Positions 51,057 through 60,134 of a stretch of DNA of 64,000 nt are shown here, in pieces. Below the pieces are notes generated by a model. That model saw only the letters and a program-made list of their open reading frames with translations, was not told the DNA's origin and did no database searches. Source of the DNA: Sphingobium chungbukense (GTDB lineage Bacteria; Pseudomonadota; Alphaproteobacteria; Sphingomonadales; Sphingomonadaceae); assembly GCF_001005725.1 (NCBI RefSeq), contig NZ_LBIC01000005.1, positions 298,001-362,000 of the forward strand, in the 5' to 3' direction. Each line of letters begins with the position of its first letter. The stretch's first letter is position 1. The translations under genes were made by a program, and so were the position numbers.

Positions 51057-53453
51057 ATGAGAGGGTGCAGCAGGACTTTTCACGGCATGCTTTTGGGTTG
51101 CAGCGTTCTGGCGGGTGTTCCGGCAGCGGCCATGGCGCAGCAGCCGGGTGCAGCGGACGCGCGCCCAGCGAATGACGACATCGTCGTCACCGCCCGCCGA
51201 CGCGAAGAACGTCTGCAGGATGTTCCGGTCGCGGTGACGGCGCTGGGCGCAGCCGCGATCGAGCGGCAGGGCGTCGTCAGCGTGCAGGATATCCGCCGTA
51301 TTGCGCCCTCCACCAATGTCAGCCAGAGCGCGGGCGGTGGCCGCCAGATCCCGCTCTTCACCATCCGTGGCCAGCGCCAGGGCGACACCCTGGCTTCGGT
51401 CGATCCTTCGGTCGGCATCTATATCGGCGATCAGCTGTTCAAGCGCACTTTCGGTGTCGACCAGGTGGCCTTCGACCTCGCCTCGGTCGAAGTGCTGAAG
51501 GGTGCCCAAGGTACGCTGTTCGGTCTCAACGTGACGGGCGGCAACATCATATTCCGCCCCGCACTGCCGACTGACGACTTCGGGGCTTCGGTGATGGTCG
51601 GCATCGGCAATTTCGACGATCGAAAGATCGAGGGTTATGTCAATATTCCGCTTGGCGAAGGCGCGGCGCTGCGTGTGGCGGGACGTTATGAGAAGCGCGA
51701 CGGCTATATCCGCGTTACCCGGCGCGACGGTGCCGATATGCCCCGGCCTGAGTTCAAGGACGGGCAGCAGACATATAGCCCAGGCGGTAGGCGGGAGGAT
51801 GCGCAGGACCTCGATGGTGGTGCGTTCCGGATATCGCTGAAGCTGAATCCCACGGACAATCTCGAATCCGTCTTCTCGGGCAACTACATGCGCTCCGGCA
51901 CGAACGGCTCGGGCTTTCGGATGACCGAATTCGTTTCACCGAGCACTTTGACCGCGCTGCAAACGCTGCCGGTCGTGCAGGCCGCTTATGACGACAGCCA
52001 GGCCCTTGGATTCTACGAAGCGCGATCCAATGTTCGTTCCTATGCGAAGACGTCGCCTGCCTGGAACATCACCAATACGACCAGCTATCATATAAGTGAT
52101 GCCGTCACGCTCAAGAACATCATCGGATATCGTCGTTACAAGACCAAAAACTTCGAAAATATCGACGGATCCGATCTCCGATACATGGAATATGGCACCA
52201 ATCAGAATGGCCGAGAATTTTCCGAGGAATTCCAGATCGTTGGTACGACCGATGAACTCGACTGGATCGTCGGGGCCTATTATATGCAAGAAAAGGTTCG
52301 GGCCTTTTCCAACTCGATCTCACTTCTCGCACCCTCGTTCGATGCGTTTCAGACACCCTATAACGTGTTCGAGAATGTGAAGAACAGGACCAAGTCGGTC
52401 TTCGGGTCCGCCACACAGAAGCTGGACAATATAACCGGGGGCCTGTCGCTGACTTTGGGCGGCCGCTATACCTGGGACACGCGCCAGGCGGAATATGGCA
52501 CCATTTACCTCATCGGTCAGCCGGGCCAATATTGCGGTTTCGGAGCCGATGTCGCCGCCGCACCGGGCAATCCCTATGATTTCGATCCAGCGACATGTCT
52601 GGTGAACAGGAAGAAGACATTCTCCAAATTCACCTATACCGCGACCCTGGACTGGAAGGTCAGCCAGGATCTGCTGGTCTATTTCTCCAATCGAAAGGGT
52701 TATCGCGCCGGCGGATGGGGCACGCGCGCGCAGTCGGCGGCACAATTGGTCCCGTTCAATCCGGACACGGTCGTCGATTTCGAACTGGGCGCGAAATATA
52801 ATCACCGTTTCGGCAATGGCGGATCGGTGACGGTCAACGCCGCGCTTTATCGGTCGAATTATTCCGATATCCAGCGGCTCGTCCCCTACCAGGATCCGGT
52901 CACGAAGCTGGTCTTCACCAATGTCGTCAACGCGGCCAATGCGCGCATCCAGGGATTTGAACTGGAAACCACGTTGCGGCCGAACCGGTTCATCGAATTG
53001 AGCGGCTTTCTGTCGCACACCGACCCCAAATATAAGAGATTCGACATCTTCGACTCCGCGACCGGCACGACGCAGAACGTCGCCGCGGTGGCCGACTTCT
53101 CGGGCGTGTCGCGCTGGCAATATGGGCTGACCGGCCGGTTGTCGTCGGAACTGGGTTCGATCGCGGAGGAAGGCGCCGTGCAGCTCACCTGGTATCACCA
53201 GTCGAAGTTCAATATCCAGGATCGGCCCTACAGGTCGCTCTATGGCGTGACGCCGGGCTATGGCTTGCTGAACGGACGCGTGGAGTTGAACAAGTTATCC
53301 GGCCAGAACATCAACGCAGCCTTTTTCGTCAATAACCTGCTCGACAGGAAATATGAGGTGGCAAATTATTCGTTGGAGCGTGAGATCGGCTTCTCCTCCC
53401 GGCTGGTAGGCGCTCCGCGCATGTATGGGCTGGAAGTGCGCTTCACATATTGA
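51057..53453 (+). CDS. TonB-dependent outer-membrane receptor
   Basis: 798 aa. Signal peptide ends near A-M-A-Q (28), TonB box D-D-I-V-V-T-A at 40-46, plug motif V-L-K-G-A-Q-G-T-L-F-G-L-N-V-T-G-G (the usual G-R-N is G-L-N here) and C-terminal R-F-T-Y. By context it imports the substrate of the P450 module. The operator at 50996 suggests co-regulation with the P450/ferredoxin operon. Confidence 0.93.
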   Translation: MRGCSRTFHGMLLGCSVLAGVPAAAMAQQPGAADARPANDDIVVTARRREERLQDVPVAVTALGAAAIERQGVVSVQDIRRIAPSTNVSQSAGGGRQIPLFTIRGQRQGDTLASVDPSVGIYIGDQLFKRTFGVDQVAFDLASVEVLKGAQGTLFGLNVTGGNIIFRPALPTDDFGASVMVGIGNFDDRKIEGYVNIPLGEGAALRVAGRYEKRDGYIRVTRRDGADMPRPEFKDGQQTYSPGGRREDAQDLDGGAFRISLKLNPTDNLESVFSGNYMRSGTNGSGFRMTEFVSPSTLTALQTLPVVQAAYDDSQALGFYEARSNVRSYAKTSPAWNITNTTSYHISDAVTLKNIIGYRRYKTKNFENIDGSDLRYMEYGTNQNGREFSEEFQIVGTTDELDWIVGAYYMQEKVRAFSNSISLLAPSFDAFQTPYNVFENVKNRTKSVFGSATQKLDNITGGLSLTLGGRYTWDTRQAEYGTIYLIGQPGQYCGFGADVAAAPGNPYDFDPATCLVNRKKTFSKFTYTATLDWKVSQDLLVYFSNRKGYRAGGWGTRAQSAAQLVPFNPDTVVDFELGAKYNHRFGNGGSVTVNAALYRSNYSDIQRLVPYQDPVTKLVFTNVVNAANARIQGFELETTLRPNRFIELSGFLSHTDPKYKRFDIFDSATGTTQNVAAVADFSGVSRWQYGLTGRLSSELGSIAEEGAVQLTWYHQSKFNIQDRPYRSLYGVTPGYGLLNGRVELNKLSGQNINAAFFVNNLLDRKYEVANYSLEREIGFSSRLVGAPRMYGLEVRFTY

Positions 53454-53462
53454 TCTGCGAAG

Positions 53463-53512
53463 CATGAGCCATGAAGGGACCGGCTGGTGACGGGCGGTCC
53501 CTTCCACTCATG
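53463..53512 (+). terminator. Strong stem-loop terminator
   Basis: Perfect 10-bp arms GAAGGGACCG / CGGTCCCTTC (53473-53504), extended by CATGAG / CTCATG across a small internal loop, 9 bp after the receptor stop. No T-tract follows. Confidence 0.75.
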
Positions 53513-53631
53513 TCGCCCATCCTGTTGCAGATGGGCGTCTGTCATCGATGCTGTGATCGCTTTCCCCAAGCTCTTGTCGTCGCATCATGGGCGGCATTAG
53601 CGCTGTGCGCCTTTCCACCGGTGGCAACAGG

Positions 53632-54573
53632 ATGACGAACATGCGCGAAGACAGGAAAAAGGCGTTCCGAAATGCCTTGGGCAATTTTGCGACAGGCGTG
53701 ACGATCGTCACGACGCGCGATGAGCATGGTCGACCGGTCGGGCTGACCGCCAGCAGCTTCAACAGCGTCTCGCTCGATCCGCCCATGGTGTTGTGGAGCC
53801 TTGCGCTGGAAAGTCCGAACATGGCCGCCTTTCGGCGGGCGAGTGGATGGGCGGTCCATATCTTGTCGGCGGATCAGGAAGAGCTGTCCAATCGTTTCGC
53901 GACGCGCGGGATAGACAAGTTCGCCGGTCTGGACATCCAGGATGGGCCGGAGGGAGCGCCCTTCATCGCCAACTGCGCTGCGCGTTTCGGATGTCGTCCG
54001 ACGTTCGAATATGATGGGGGCGACCATGCGATCTTCGTGGGGGAAGTGATCGACTTTGTTCATAGCGAGCGTGCGCCGCTGCTATTTCATGGCGGCAAAT
54101 ATGGCCAGGTCGCCGCAAAGGCGCCGGCGGTTCGTCCGGACCGGATCGATCAGGACGGCGCGTTCGGCCGCTATTTCATCGGTCACCTGCTTCATCGCGC
54201 CCATAATGCGGCCTTTGCCGAATTGCGGCGGGAATATCGGCGCAGAGGCTTGCGATCCTCCGAATATACGGTTCTCGTTTCGCTCGGCCTGGGCGATGGG
54301 TGCACGCGAGACGCGTTGCTCGCCCGCGCCGCGAATGGCGGGGTCGACCTGCCCCTGGAGGCGATCGAACAGCTTTTGGCGCGCGGCCATCTCGTGACCG
54401 AAGGCGAAATGCTTCACCTTAGCGCGGCAGGGCGCCAGATGCTGACGGAATTGATGGCGGTTGCCCAGGCGGTCCAACTGCATTTCGAAGACAGCCTGAC
54501 CCTGGCCGAAATGACGCAGTTGAACCACCTGCTTCGGCGCCTGTCGGAGGTCGCGCCAAGGGGCCGTCATTGA
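53632..54573 (+). CDS. Flavin reductase with C-terminal MarR-like domain (two-component monooxygenase reductase)
   Basis: 313 aa from the ATG at 53632; ATGs at 53587 and 53641 are also possible. The N-terminal flavin reductase domain has R-N-A-L-G-N-F-A-T-G-V-T-I-V-T-T and L-T-A-S-S-F-N-S-V-S-L-D-P-P-M-V. Residues from about 185 on form a winged-helix MarR-like domain (L-R-S-S-E-Y-T-V-L-V-S-L, L-T-E-L-M-A-V-A). The layout is that of the reductase C1 of Acinetobacter 4-hydroxyphenylacetate hydroxylase, whose MarR-like domain senses the substrate. It should supply reduced flavin to an oxygenase, but no flavin-dependent oxygenase gene is in the window. Confidence 0.87.
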   Translation: MTNMREDRKKAFRNALGNFATGVTIVTTRDEHGRPVGLTASSFNSVSLDPPMVLWSLALESPNMAAFRRASGWAVHILSADQEELSNRFATRGIDKFAGLDIQDGPEGAPFIANCAARFGCRPTFEYDGGDHAIFVGEVIDFVHSERAPLLFHGGKYGQVAAKAPAVRPDRIDQDGAFGRYFIGHLLHRAHNAAFAELRREYRRRGLRSSEYTVLVSLGLGDGCTRDALLARAANGGVDLPLEAIEQLLARGHLVTEGEMLHLSAAGRQMLTELMAVAQAVQLHFEDSLTLAEMTQLNHLLRRLSEVAPRGRH

Positions 54574-54612
54574 CGGCACCCGTCGACGCTTCCCCGCAAC
54601 AGGGCAGCGGTT

Positions 54613-55386
54613 TCAGGAGACGCGGTAGCCGCCATCGACGGTCAGATGATGGCCGGTGATATAGCTTGCCGCATCGCTGGCGAGGAACAGGATGGCGCGG
54701 GCCTGCTCGATGGGATCGGAAATCCGGCCCAACGGGATGCGGCCGGGCGCGGTCATGGGGCCGCGCATCTGTATTTCGCTTCCCATCCTTTTCGCGCCGC
54801 CGCTCGCCGTCCCGCCGGGCTGGATCGAGTTGACACGTATTCCATGTTCGGCGAACTCGACGGCGGCAGCGCGGGTCATCGCATCGACGCCGGCCTTGGC
54901 GGAATCATAATGGGTGTTGTTGAAGATCGTCGGATGATCGGCGCTTACCGACGACACGTTGACGATGGCGCCGCCGCTGTCCTGATCGCGCATGATCTTG
55001 ATGGCCTCCCGCATCATCAGGAAGGTGCCGCGCGTGGTGACGGCGTGCATGATGTCCCATTCCGACGCCGGCATCGTCATGGTGTCCGCCTTGCGCCGGT
55101 AGGCAGCGACATTCGCCAGCACATCGACGCCGCCGAACAGCGCTTTCGCCCGGTCGAAGGTGGCGATGACCTGCGCTTCATCCGAGATGTCGCAGACGGT
55201 GTAGGGGGACTGGCATGCCTCTGCCGCCTCGCTGACGGCGTCCGGGTCTATATCGACGAAAAGAACGCGAGCGCCCACCTGTGTGAACAGCGTGGCAGTC
55301 GCCTTGCCGATACCGGACCCTGCGCCGGTGACGATGGCGGACTTGCCTGCAAGGCCGAAGACGGAAAGTGGAGAAAGATCGGACAT
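54613..55386 (-). CDS. Short-chain dehydrogenase/reductase
   Basis: 257 aa. T-G-A-G-S-G-I-G-K (20-28), N-V-A-A in place of N-N-A-G, S-S-V-S and Y-D-S-A-K are visible. F-V-D-I-D after strand 2 implies NAD. It is the last gene of the six-gene minus operon, 40 bp after a P450 gene, and probably oxidises the alcohol made by a P450. Confidence 0.9.
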   Translation of the reverse strand: MSDLSPLSVFGLAGKSAIVTGAGSGIGKATATLFTQVGARVLFVDIDPDAVSEAAEACQSPYTVCDISDEAQVIATFDRAKALFGGVDVLANVAAYRRKADTMTMPASEWDIMHAVTTRGTFLMMREAIKIMRDQDSGGAIVNVSSVSADHPTIFNNTHYDSAKAGVDAMTRAAAVEFAEHGIRVNSIQPGGTASGGAKRMGSEIQMRGPMTAPGRIPLGRISDPIEQARAILFLASDAASYITGHHLTVDGGYRVS

Positions 55387-55426
55387 TGGGGGCTCCCGGG
55401 ATGTGGATGGGTGGAAGGGGCGGGGA

Positions 55427-56647
55427 TCAGCGCTGCCCGGCGGGATCCCAGACGAGCGGAAGGCGCAGGACGGCGTTCACCATGCCTGCGCCGAAAGTCG
55501 GCCGGTCAGTGGGATCAAGGGCGAAGTCGGGAATTCGCGCCAGCCATTCCTCCAGGAAAATCCGCATTTCACTGCGGGCGAGCGTCGCGCCGGGGCAGCG
55601 ATGCGGTCCATTGCCGAACGCGGCATAGTTGCGTTCAAGAGCGGGACGCTCCCAATCCGCCTCCATCGGATTGGCGAATTTGCGTTCGTCCATCCCGTGC
55701 AGTAGAGGGCGAATGTAGATGCGGTCGCCGGCGCGGAAGGTGACACCGCCATGTTCGACGTCGCGGGTCACGACGCGCGCGGTTGATGACGGCGCGAACA
55801 TGCGCAGAAGTTCGTCCACCGCGTTGGCGATCCATTCGGGGCGTTCGACAAGCTCGCGGCGCTTCGCGGGATTTTCGGCAAGGAACTTGGCAGCAAAGCC
55901 GAGCGAGGATGCAACGGTATCGAGACCGCCGAACATGAGGTTGCTCGTGATGCTGAGCAGGTCTTCCCGTGCTATGGCATTACCGCCCACCTGCGCCATG
56001 ACGACGGCGCTCAGAAGATCGTTCCCCGGCCTGGCCCTGCGTGCTTCGATGACATCCTCAAGATAGGCATTCATGGCGAGGGCAGCGGCGGTCCGGTCTT
56101 CCGGCTTTTTCGGGCGGACCGACATTTCGGTCCATTCCAGAAGCTGATCCAGCTGATCCAGCGGCTGGTCCACCATTTTCATGAAGATCGTGATGGGCAG
56201 TTTCATCGAGAAATCATTGATGAACTCGCAGCGTCCATCTGCCTTGAAGCCTTCGATCAGGGCGATGGCCAGTTGACGCGCTTCGTCCTGAAGGGCCTTG
56301 ATCGCACGGGGCGTGAAGAACTGGTTCAGGATCGAACGGTAACGCGCATGTTCCGGCGGGTCCATTTCTATGGGCAGAAGCCGGGGGCGATCGGCATGTT
56401 CGGGCAGCACGATCCGCTGCATGGAAAAAGGATCGTGATGCTTCTGCATATATTCGATGTCATTTGCGCGGGTAACGATCCAATGCCCGCCATTATGGGG
56501 TGTCCAAATGATATCCGGTCCATCGTGAAGCTGTTTCCACGCAGCGTTCAGATTGTCTTCGCCACCGGGCGGTCGCGTGAAGTCCCAGTCCACGACGAGA
56601 GCGTCGGGTACATGATCCGGCTTGGGCGCTAGCTGCATTTCGGACAT
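55427..56647 (-). CDS. Cytochrome P450, CYP101-like
   Basis: 406 aa from the ATG at 56647, placed 6 bp after gggagag; an ATG two codons upstream is too close to that site. I-W-T-P-H-N-G-G-H-W-I-V-T-R (47-60), D-P-P-E-H (96-100), G-G-L-D-T-V with D243/T244, E279-x2-R282 and C351 in F-G-N-G-P-H-R-C-P-G are present. The camphor Tyr96 position is Pro88. It is in one operon with a second CYP101-like P450 (57669), 23 bp after the amidohydrolase gene. Confidence 0.93.
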   Translation of the reverse strand: MSEMQLAPKPDHVPDALVVDWDFTRPPGGEDNLNAAWKQLHDGPDIIWTPHNGGHWIVTRANDIEYMQKHHDPFSMQRIVLPEHADRPRLLPIEMDPPEHARYRSILNQFFTPRAIKALQDEARQLAIALIEGFKADGRCEFINDFSMKLPITIFMKMVDQPLDQLDQLLEWTEMSVRPKKPEDRTAAALAMNAYLEDVIEARRARPGNDLLSAVVMAQVGGNAIAREDLLSITSNLMFGGLDTVASSLGFAAKFLAENPAKRRELVERPEWIANAVDELLRMFAPSSTARVVTRDVEHGGVTFRAGDRIYIRPLLHGMDERKFANPMEADWERPALERNYAAFGNGPHRCPGATLARSEMRIFLEEWLARIPDFALDPTDRPTFGAGMVNAVLRLPLVWDPAGQR

Positions 56648-56670
56648 CGTCATCTCTCCCGGTCTTCGAT

Positions 56671-57669
56671 TTATGTGATCGCGTACAGAGCGGCCGCGTT
56701 GCCATATAAAATGGCCTGGCGATCCCCGTCGGAAAGCCCGGACAGCACATCGAGATAGGCGCCTACCAGTATGCCGAGATCGCAATGCGCGGCATCGACA
56801 GGAAAATTGGTCTCGAACAGGCACCGACCGGGCCCGAAGCGATCGATCAGATGGTCGAGCCAGGGCGCGATATCCTCGGCCAGCGCATCGCGCGTCCAGC
56901 GCTCCAGTCCACGCGCCTTTCGCCGGGCATCGACCGCGGTTCCCGGTGTCACGAGGCCGCCGATCTTCACCGCGACATTGGGCCGATCGGCAAGCGCGGC
57001 CATGGCGTCCCGCCATTCCCCTTCGACCGCGACACCCGCATGGCGGCCGGATGCCAACGGCGTGCCGGCATGGTCCAGAATGAAGGTGCAGCCGGGCACC
57101 GCCATGGCCAACTCTTCCAACTCGCCTATTTGCGGATGATAGAGCCAGGTTTCGCACAGAAGGTCGCGGTCAGCGAGAATATGCGCGGCATCCCGCATCT
57201 CGCGCCGCGCAAGCATGCCCCGCGATGTTTGCAGCACGGCATAGTTCAACGAACCATCCTCATCCCACGCCACCGATCGGCGGACGGCGCGAAGCCGCCC
57301 GTTCGCCGCATCCCTATGGGCGTCCACCACCGTCGCGAAGGAGGCTTCGTTCGCCAACGGATCGGCGAAGGCGATGATCCCGGAGGCGAAGCGGATGGTG
57401 GATGCCGCATGCCGTTCAGCCATGCGCGCGGCGAACCGCGTTTCCCCGGTGGAAGCGAGGGAGGACGGCAGTCGCATGTCATAGGCCGTCATGCATTCGG
57501 CAAAGACGGTCGCGACGATCGGCAGATCGGTGTCGGCGGCCATCGCCTGATAATGTTCCGGCCGAAACGGCGTGGCGCGCCTTTCGTCCGCATCCCAGAA
57601 ATGCTGATGCGCATCCAGGATGCGGTCGACCGCGCTCTCCTCATCCGTCATCGCCGAGGGCCTGGTCAT
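56671..57669 (-). CDS. Amidohydrolase_2 family protein (lactonase/decarboxylase type)
   Basis: 332 aa from the ATG at 57669, which overlaps the upstream P450 stop by one base (TGATG). TIM-barrel metal motif D-A-H-Q-H-F-W-D near the N terminus, a conserved I-L-D-H-A-G-T-P and F-E-T-N-F-P-V-D near the C terminus identify the PF04909 family, which includes lactonases (L-rhamnono-, pyrone-dicarboxylate) and decarboxylases. A role in opening a lactone or cleaving an acid made by the P450/SDR steps is inferred. It sits between two P450 genes. Confidence 0.9.
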   Translation of the reverse strand: MTRPSAMTDEESAVDRILDAHQHFWDADERRATPFRPEHYQAMAADTDLPIVATVFAECMTAYDMRLPSSLASTGETRFAARMAERHAASTIRFASGIIAFADPLANEASFATVVDAHRDAANGRLRAVRRSVAWDEDGSLNYAVLQTSRGMLARREMRDAAHILADRDLLCETWLYHPQIGELEELAMAVPGCTFILDHAGTPLASGRHAGVAVEGEWRDAMAALADRPNVAVKIGGLVTPGTAVDARRKARGLERWTRDALAEDIAPWLDHLIDRFGPGRCLFETNFPVDAAHCDLGILVGAYLDVLSGLSDGDRQAILYGNAAALYAIT

Positions 57670-58910
57670 CAGACATCCCAGACCAGAGGCAGGGAATCGA
57701 CGCCGTTGACCGAACCCGAATGGGTGACGGGCGGCCGTTCCGGATCGAGCCGGAAATCGGGCATCGCCTTCAGCCATTCCTCCAGAAACACCTGGATCTC
57801 GGCACGGGCGAGAGGACTGCCGACGCATTTGTGGGGGCCGTTGCCGAACGTGTTATGTTCGGGGTTGCGATCGAAATCGATCTCCATCGGCCTGTCGTAG
57901 AGGCGGTCGTCCATGCTGGACATGGAGATCGGCACCATGACCATCTCGTCCTTTCGGAAGGTCGCGCCTTTATATTCCAAGTCGCGCAGGATCAGGCGTC
58001 CCGTATTGGAAAGCCCGAACCGGCGCAGAAACTCTTCCGTGGCCTTGGGAATGATCGCGGGTTCATCGATCAGTCTCTGGCGTTGATGCCTATTCTGCGC
58101 GAGGTAACGCGTGATGAACGACAACATGTTGGCGACGGTATCGAGACCGCCGAAAAAGACCAGGACGGCCATACCGATGACTTCATAATCGCCCTGGAAG
58201 CGCGAATTTTTTCGCCAGCCGGCAATCCTGCTGAGCAGATCGTCGCCGGGATTGGCAGCGCGTTCGTCAAGCACTTTTTGAAGATAGGCGACCACCTTTT
58301 CCTGAGCGCCGAGCTTCACCTTCGAATCCGTGGCGGTCATGAAGGTGACGCCCCATTCGACGAACTGTTCGCGCTGATCGAGCGGCAGATCGACAATTCC
58401 CAGGAACATCGTGACCGGCATGACCCGCGCGAAATCGTTGACGAATTCGCATTTTCCCTGCGGTTTGATCTGTTCGATCAGGTTGCGGGTCAGCGCGACC
58501 GCATCTTCGCGCATCCGGGAGACGCGGCTGGGCGTGAAGAAAGGGTTGAGGATGGCGCGATACCGGGCATGAAGCGGCGGATCGACAGTCAGTGGCGGCA
58601 TGCGGATGGGCGAAGATCCACGGGGGATCGTGAACACTTCATGGCTGAAGATCTCGAAATTTTCCTGCACGAACCTGATGTCTTCGCCGCGCGTCACGAT
58701 CCAGTGACCGCCATTGCAGGGCGTCCACACGATGTCCGGGCCATCATGCAGTCTTTTCCATGCGGTATAGACATCGCCTTCCTCCATGCCCGCAGGATGC
58801 AGATAGTCGAAGTCGGTCACCAGTTCGGGCGGCACGTGGTCGGGCACCTGCACCCGACCATAGAGCGCCTGATGCTGCGCATAGATGTCGACCATATCCG
58901 TGTCGGCCAT
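57669..58910 (-). CDS. Cytochrome P450, CYP101-like
   Basis: 413 aa from the ATG at 58910. V-W-T-P-C-N-G-G-H-W-I-V-T-R-G (61-75) is almost identical to the P450cam segment. D-P-P at 110-112, G-G-L-D-T-V with D257/T258, E293-x2-R296 and C362 in F-G-N-G-P-H-K-C-V-G complete the set. The Tyr96 position is Ile102. It starts 13 bp after the VOC gene. Electrons must come from a ferredoxin encoded elsewhere or from the one at 43577. Confidence 0.93.
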   Translation of the reverse strand: MADTDMVDIYAQHQALYGRVQVPDHVPPELVTDFDYLHPAGMEEGDVYTAWKRLHDGPDIVWTPCNGGHWIVTRGEDIRFVQENFEIFSHEVFTIPRGSSPIRMPPLTVDPPLHARYRAILNPFFTPSRVSRMREDAVALTRNLIEQIKPQGKCEFVNDFARVMPVTMFLGIVDLPLDQREQFVEWGVTFMTATDSKVKLGAQEKVVAYLQKVLDERAANPGDDLLSRIAGWRKNSRFQGDYEVIGMAVLVFFGGLDTVANMLSFITRYLAQNRHQRQRLIDEPAIIPKATEEFLRRFGLSNTGRLILRDLEYKGATFRKDEMVMVPISMSSMDDRLYDRPMEIDFDRNPEHNTFGNGPHKCVGSPLARAEIQVFLEEWLKAMPDFRLDPERPPVTHSGSVNGVDSLPLVWDV

Positions 58911-58923
58911 CCCTATTTTCCCT

Positions 58924-59385
58924 TCAATTATGGGGCACGTCGTCATAGATCGACGTCGCTGCTCCGGTCAGATAGACGAATTCGCTGTAAATCCCGGTTT
59001 GGGCACGCGTGTCGGCGTAGATATAGTTGAGCTGGCCATCCATCACGGCTCCCCGCATCGGCGTCGCCCACCCTGCCTCCTCGATGCGCCTGTTGATCTC
59101 ATCCCATATGGCGGCGTCGGCCACGCGAAAGCCGTGATGATGCAGTCGGACGGCAGATGGTTCTTCGGGCACATAGGCCGTGTAGATGTCGGGCGCGCCC
59201 GCGCTGACCTGGATGAGTTCCAGCATGGTGGAGCCTACCCAGGCATGGGCGGCGTCCATGGTCGGCGAGGCGCGCTTGCGACGGAAGTGTTTCACGCCGA
59301 AGCGCTTCCCCAGCGCCGCCGTGGCCTGGTCGAGATCGCGGGCGACAAAGCCCATTTGGTAGAAGCCGTCGAACAGGGTGGTCAT
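58924..59385 (-). CDS. VOC (glyoxalase-like) family protein
   Basis: 153 aa from the ATG at 59385. F-Y-Q-M-G-F-V-A-R-D-L-D-Q-A-T-A-A is the first VOC unit and L-H-H-H-G-F-R-V the second half's metal region, with Y-I-Y-A-D-T-R and a C-terminal E-F-V-Y-L. It is a paralogue of the VOC protein at 10259. Both families of VOC enzymes sit next to amidohydrolase genes, so a lyase or isomerase step before hydrolysis is possible. Confidence 0.85.
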   Translation of the reverse strand: MTTLFDGFYQMGFVARDLDQATAALGKRFGVKHFRRKRASPTMDAAHAWVGSTMLELIQVSAGAPDIYTAYVPEEPSAVRLHHHGFRVADAAIWDEINRRIEEAGWATPMRGAVMDGQLNYIYADTRAQTGIYSEFVYLTGAATSIYDDVPHN

Positions 59386-59396
59386 GGAGCCGTTCC

Positions 59397-60080
59397 TCAC
59401 GCGATCTGGAAGCCGCCATCGACGACGATCGCCTGGCCGTTGATGTAACGGCCGGCGGCGGAGGCCAACATCAGCGCGACCGGGGCGACGTCTTCCGGCG
59501 TGCCATGGCCCATGGGAAAGCGCTCCGGCTGCATGCCGGGTCCTGTAGGAGGCATGGGGCAGCCTGCGGGAAAGGGGTCGGAGGGGATGGCGCCGACCAG
59601 GATAGCGTTCGACGCGATGCCGTCCGCTGCACAATCCAGCGCGAACTGGCGGGTGAGGGCGTTCGTCCCGGCTCGCGACGATCCATAGGCGTAATTGCCA
59701 TGCAGCACCGGATGGACCGAGCCGATGGTCGACAGGTTGATAAGGCGGCCGCCGCGCCCGTGCGCCCGCATCGTCCTGACGGCTTGCCGCATCAGCAGGA
59801 ATGCGCCCCGAACATTGGTCGCATGCACGCGGTCCCATTCGTCCATGCTGAGCTCATCCACCGGCCAGGGGCCGGTCACGACGGCGCCGTTCACCAATAT
59901 ATCGAGTTCCGGCGTGCCATCGAACAGGGTCTTCACCCCTTCTTCCGACAATTCCGGCTCCTGCGCATGGACGACTACGGCGCCCGCCGTTTCGAACAGG
60001 GACGCTATCGCGTGCGGCACCTTGCCCGCACCGACGATCAGGGCATTCTTGCCCGATAGTCCGTATAGCGAATCCAGCAT
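59397..60080 (-). CDS. Atypical SDR (altered cofactor and catalytic motifs)
   Basis: 227 aa from the ATG at 60080, after gagagga. The fold is SDR-like: S117 in N-L-S-T, Y132, and G-Y/R-Y-I-N-G-Q at the C terminus. The glycine motif reads V-G-A-G-K-V-P-H-A (16-24) instead of T-G-x-x-x-G-I-G. N-N-A-G is N-G-A-V, and the catalytic Tyr-x3-Lys is Y132-x3-R136. It may be a weak enzyme, use another cofactor, or be non-catalytic. It is first gene of the minus operon. Confidence 0.82.
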   Translation of the reverse strand: MLDSLYGLSGKNALIVGAGKVPHAIASLFETAGAVVVHAQEPELSEEGVKTLFDGTPELDILVNGAVVTGPWPVDELSMDEWDRVHATNVRGAFLLMRQAVRTMRAHGRGGRLINLSTIGSVHPVLHGNYAYGSSRAGTNALTRQFALDCAADGIASNAILVGAIPSDPFPAGCPMPPTGPGMQPERFPMGHGTPEDVAPVALMLASAAGRYINGQAIVVDGGFQIA

Positions 60081-60134
60081 CAGGGCATTCCTCTCGGCAT
60101 GTTTTTCTGGCTTTTCGTTGTCTGGTCGTGAGAT

